Source: Phoronis pallida (lineage: Eukaryota; Phoronida; Phoronidae). Taken from it: DNA of 10,505 nt. Each line of letters opens with the position of its first letter. Within the stretch, counting starts at the first letter, position 1. Below the pieces are notes generated by a model. That model was given only the letters and a program-made list of their open reading frames with translations. It did not search any database and had not been told where the DNA came from. The position numbers and the translations under genes were made by a program. The stretch is from NCBI GenBank assembly GCA_028565715.1, contig JAOXYC010236126.1:1-10505 (forward strand). The letters are read 5' to 3'. Positions 7,498 to 10,505 of this stretch are shown in pieces.

Positions 7498-9342
7498 CTG
7501 AAAAATGGAAATTCAAGGGATGCATCAATGGAAAGTTTGGTCACAACGGAATAATACAGTCAGACAACTGTGATGTTTTGGCTTACTTCCAACATAAGAA
7601 AATATAAATGAGAGTAGTGATTAGAAAATCAAAGCATACGGATGGAATTATTTGTTTCCAATTCACGTTTAGAGGTTTTGTTGAAGACGTATTCAGAGAT
7701 CAGGTCTTATATTGGTACTTTTTGTTGCCATAAGAGTTGTGAATCTATATTTTTCACTAAGAATTACTGATTTAGCTATTTAATCATAAAATGTCTTCAA
7801 ATTCAACTTGGATTCTATATGCAACTAGGAGACAATTCTGATCCAGTCAGTGAACAATTTTAAAATTGTGCAAATTCTGTCGTCATTAAACTATTTTCAA
7901 CATGATAAATTTGAAAAGACAGAAAAAATCATCGTAACTGAACTTTTCAACATCTTTTCCAAAAAAACGTAATTTACTACAAAACACTTACTATGTAAAA
8001 AGTTAATAGAGCTGACCCAGTCAGCAACAAATCCAATCTCACGGTCCTGCGGAGACGGGCTTATAGTGTAGTTACAGAATATTGCATGGTTAATGTTACC
8101 ACCATTTGATGTGTTTTTCACTTTACTATCACTATTGGCTTCCAAAACTTCACCCACAGCTGAAATAACAAACAAATTTATTATAGAGTTTACAAATACT
8201 GAATATTTTAATTAATAAGCATAAAAAAGATTTAAAAGGGAGGTTCCTGATTTTCCAGAATTAACTTCCTAGAACTTCAATGAAAATGGCTATGACGGGT
8301 TTTGCCAATACTATTAGCAAAATTATACAGTTTTACAAAAAAAACATCCATTTTCATTAGAAACTTCTGCCCCAGAATCTCATAATTATTATCATTTGTT
8401 AATATGCTTTTTGATTGGGCTTCATTATTGAAAATAAATGAAAATATCTTTCAGTAACCAAGAAGTTTAGCCGCTATTTTGTCTACCAGAATTTCTGCCG
8501 AGTGAGATTTCTTATGATATAAGTGACCCCCCGGAATCAACCAAGGAATATACTCCACCTGGCCTCTGCTGTGTATCAACATCCCCAGGATTCTGTGTTG
8601 CTGCTGTGAGAAAGTTCTCATAATGGAACGTTGAAGCCTTGGGGTCATATCTTGGAGCACCATCTGTCCCCGGCCTCTGGATTTTATCCAGCTTATTGCC
8701 ACCCCTGTTTGGCCGATACTCTGTATAGCGTGTGTCCTCATTTTGAACGTTGCTATTTCTGTTTCTATTCTTCTTATTCAGTTCTTTTAGAATCTGTTTT
8801 GGCACTGAAAAAAATAGTAAATGCTAATTATTAGGTGGGGTTTATGGAATGTAAGTAAACTACTTTAAAAGTTCTAGCATCCCCACCTTTCACAACTTGG
8901 AAGATTTTACAAGAAGTAGCCAGGTGGATTAAGCTCAGTTTGTAGAGTTTCACATTTTTTAGCCGATTCTGAAAATGATCATAAATGAGATCGAAGTGCC
9001 CGCGCTAGTTTTGAGATTTTCGGCTGATGATCATTTGCACTTTGCCGAGTTAGTGTCGTAACATCCGCTCACACTACACAAACTGGGACAACATCTGGCC
9101 CATGCACTCGCTGCTTTACCCTTGTACAAGGATATACTGTCCTTTTTCTATCCTAAAAATCGACCCATCTCATGATGATTCCCAAACTATCAACTTACCA
9201 CAGGAATAAATGACTTTCAGGTATTGTGTAGTTTCTGGCTCGCATGGTGAACCAAACAGTTTAGGACTAGCATGAGTTCCACAGTGCCGCCTACCATGGC
9301 AACGTCTTAGCACTTCTTTGAGGGAATTGGGAGATTGACAAT
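7211..9342 (-). CDS. EVA1C-like: EVA1-like (EVA1C/eva-1) single-pass lectin-domain membrane protein, 3' four exons, 5' end outside window
   Basis: Exons in transcript order are 9199-9342, 8559-8804, 7992-8159 and 7211-7497 (stop TGA at 7211-7213), all joined in phase 1 with GT/AG. They encode about 280 residues. The first visible exon holds the C-terminal half of a SUEL-type galactose-binding lectin domain: spaced cysteines, the RRCHGRRHC block, LFGSPC and YLKVIYSC, then VPKQIL across the join, as in EVA1C. Next come a cysteine-free polar linker, a stalk with two N-glycosylation sequons and GFVADWVSS, a transmembrane helix and a basic-start cytoplasmic tail in the position of the FAM176/EVA1 domain. 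C. elegans EVA-1 is a guidance co-receptor for SLT-1 with SAX-3/Robo; human EVA1C binds heparin. The signal peptide and the remaining lectin sequence must lie to the right of the window. Latrophilins share this lectin type but have GAIN and seven-helix regions, absent here. Confidence 0.85.
7908..7930 (-). repeat. Second copy of the retroposon tail segment
   Basis: The 23 bases at 7908-7930 are identical to 5925-5947, the 3' tail of the tRNA-derived fragment, and lie in the same orientation. No T-arm sequence adjoins this copy. It sits in the last EVA1-like intron, about 60 bases downstream of the exon donor. It may be a more heavily truncated insertion. Confidence 0.6.
7992..8159 (-). other. 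EVA1C-like: EVA1-like exon: juxtamembrane stalk
   Basis: This 168-base exon has phase 1 at both ends (acceptor TTATTTCAG, donor ATA/GTAAGTG). It encodes AVGEVLEANSDSK onward, with N-glycosylation sequons NTS and NYT, one cysteine, and the hydrophobic EIGFVADWVSSINFLH segment leading to the membrane. In position this matches the part of EVA1C just before the helix. Confidence 0.75.
8559..8804 (-). other. EVA1C-like: EVA1-like exon: polar extracellular linker
   Basis: This 82-codon segment starts with (V)PKQIL and ends with TQQRP at the donor CAG/GTGGAG. It has no cysteine and is rich in Asn, Arg, Lys and Gln, so it is probably an unstructured spacer. The acceptor is clear (TTTTTCAG). The donor is inferred: of the GT sites before the in-frame stop at 8512-8514 that I checked, it was the one giving the phase 1 needed by the next exon. 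Reading on past the donor adds GGVYSLVDSGGSLIS and stops. Confidence 0.7.
9199..9342 (-). other. EVA1C-like: EVA1-like exon: C-terminal half of SUEL-type lectin domain
   Basis: This 144-base exon has phase 1 at both ends. The acceptor reads CATTTCAG and the donor GTAAGTTG. Five cysteines fall in the family order: a first Cys, RRCHGRRHC, FGSPC and the final YSC. The FG-x-PC turn and the closing Y-L-K-V-x-Y-x-C strand are signatures of the domain. The N-terminal half (with the usual YGR motif) was not found in 9343-10505. Confidence 0.85.
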
Positions 9343-10505
9343 CTGAAATGAATATGATATATTTGGTAGGCAACATTCTTATAAATATTGATGTTGCTAA
9401 TCTGAAAAGAGCTTGTATAAGCCTTTTTAGAATTAGTGTTACACCTTCAGTAACGGTTCCCAATAGAAGATGATATTTATCACACTTTTTGTCCTACAAT
9501 TTAACATGGCAACCCCAACCCCATTCATTGCAAATTATCCAAAAAAATAGTGCGTGATTTAATATAATGTTAAATGTCTGTACCAATAAAAGAAACATCA
9601 ATAAAGAACTTTTTGACTTGAAGACTAAACATTATATTTTTCACCCTGTACCTCATGACAGTTTTCAAAAGATAAGTGTTATGAAACAATTTCCTAATTA
9701 CTTGAGGATTGAATAATTCCATACAGGCCAACAACATCTGGCAAACAAACATGAAAGCCTTCACAGCTTAATTAGAGAATCAGATGTTACATTTAGTTAT
9801 GTAAACACTTTTGGGGGTCAATGCAATTAGTCTAAATAGTCTGCAAACTAAGTCTGTGCCACTTTTATACCAATTAACATATGTTCTGTGCTTTGTAGGA
9901 AATATTAGTTTTTCTGGTGATAAATGTGCTACGCACGTTTTGAAGGTTGAAATTTGGACTTTGCAAAATTTTCATCCGTCAATAATTTGTTTCCAATTAA
10001 ATACTTCACTGCACAACTTCTTTTGTATGAACACGTATGAGCCAATCATTTCTAAAATGTTTTTGAATCAAAAGTATATATTAATTAGTTTTGTTTGCAA
10101 TACACAATTAAAATTGCTCTAAGCCAATAAAACTCACTACTTATTGAACTTTCTTCTCATTTAATACAATCTCATCTAACAAAATTCAGCACCTTGGAAT
10201 GTGAAACTTGACCCAATGTGACAAATATCAATGGACACTTCTACAACTTGAGTTGGGTACGAACAAACAAACCTAAATATTCTAGCCCAGATTCAATGCT
10301 CACAAATGTAGGGGTTGGATTTTTTTACTTATAAGCAACAGTCCCAATGTTTTTTTACCTTTTTTAAATTGCTCAAAAGGGTCACATAGCCTTCAAATCT
10401 TTTGAATTTTGAATGCAGTCAAAATATTTTAAAGGGGGTCACAGTTCTGTCAAAGTCGGGTTGAACACAGATTCGCTGTTTTTAAACTAGCGCGTTTTGT
10501 TGGCT
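9343..10505 (-). other. Probable large intron upstream of the visible EVA1-like exons
   Basis: I searched both strands for the missing half of the lectin domain and for a signal peptide and found neither. The stretch is AT-rich, and no open frame resembles a known protein. It most likely lies within an intron whose upstream exon is beyond the right edge. An AATAAA at 10126-10131 (plus) has no gene to serve. Confidence 0.45.

Noticed and set aside
7251-7607. 118-codon plus-strand open frame
   Set aside because: It lies opposite the last EVA1-like exon. The minus-strand reading has a transmembrane helix, proper splice sites and EVA1 similarity, while this one has no recognisable domain.
8451-8741. 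96-codon minus-strand open frame overlapping the EVA1 linker exon
   Set aside because: It is the alternate frame of the same exon. The correct frame follows from the VPKQIL continuation of the lectin domain and the phase-1 joins.
8969-9040. Short inverted repeat around ATGATCAT motifs in an EVA1 intron
   Set aside because: The arms are only about 10 bases and centre on a self-complementary motif, so chance is a sufficient explanation.
9811-10122. 103-codon plus-strand open frame followed by AATAAA
   Set aside because: It begins at TTG rather than ATG, has no recognisable domain and sits in AT-rich DNA. The nearby AATAAA is expected by chance.

Overview
This is an AT-rich eukaryotic nuclear window with spliced genes. 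Exons of about 70 to 290 bases are separated by introns of about 130 to 1,000 bases with GT/AG ends, and decayed repeats are scattered through the non-coding DNA. The two proteins recognised, and how they diverge from the vertebrate versions, point to an animal, most likely a marine invertebrate such as a mollusc or another lophotrochozoan. The species cannot be fixed from the sequence.

Positions 1-383 hold the upstream region and a possible non-coding first exon. Positions 384-3782 on the plus strand carry a complete seven-coding-exon gene for CFAP298 (C21orf59, Kurly, FBB18), a cilia motility and dynein-arm assembly protein. The spliced product is 290 residues, the length I recall for the human protein. 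Its introns contain two terminal-inverted-repeat remnants with TA ends and a small tandem duplication.

Positions 3783-7210 are the convergent intergenic region and the two 3' UTRs. They hold several candidate poly(A) signals, a roughly 200-base imperfect inverted repeat, a tRNA-derived retroposon fragment bounded by perfect 11-base direct repeats, and a degenerate 22-23-base minisatellite ending just short of the second gene's stop codon.

Positions 7211-9342 on the minus strand carry the last four exons of an EVA1-like gene (EVA1C/eva-1): the C-terminal half of a SUEL-type galactose-binding lectin domain, a polar linker, a juxtamembrane stalk, and a single transmembrane helix with a short cytoplasmic tail. 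The 5' exons lie beyond the right edge. Positions 9343-10505 look like a large upstream intron.

The two genes act in different processes: motile cilia, and cell-surface guidance or adhesion. Their notable link is positional. From memory, the human orthologues CFAP298 (C21orf59) and EVA1C (C21orf63) also lie close together and convergently on chromosome 21, so this may be an ancient conserved gene pair. I found no wholly new system. The most interesting items are the microsynteny, the frame-preserving EVA1 exons with a possible soluble isoform, and the repeats.
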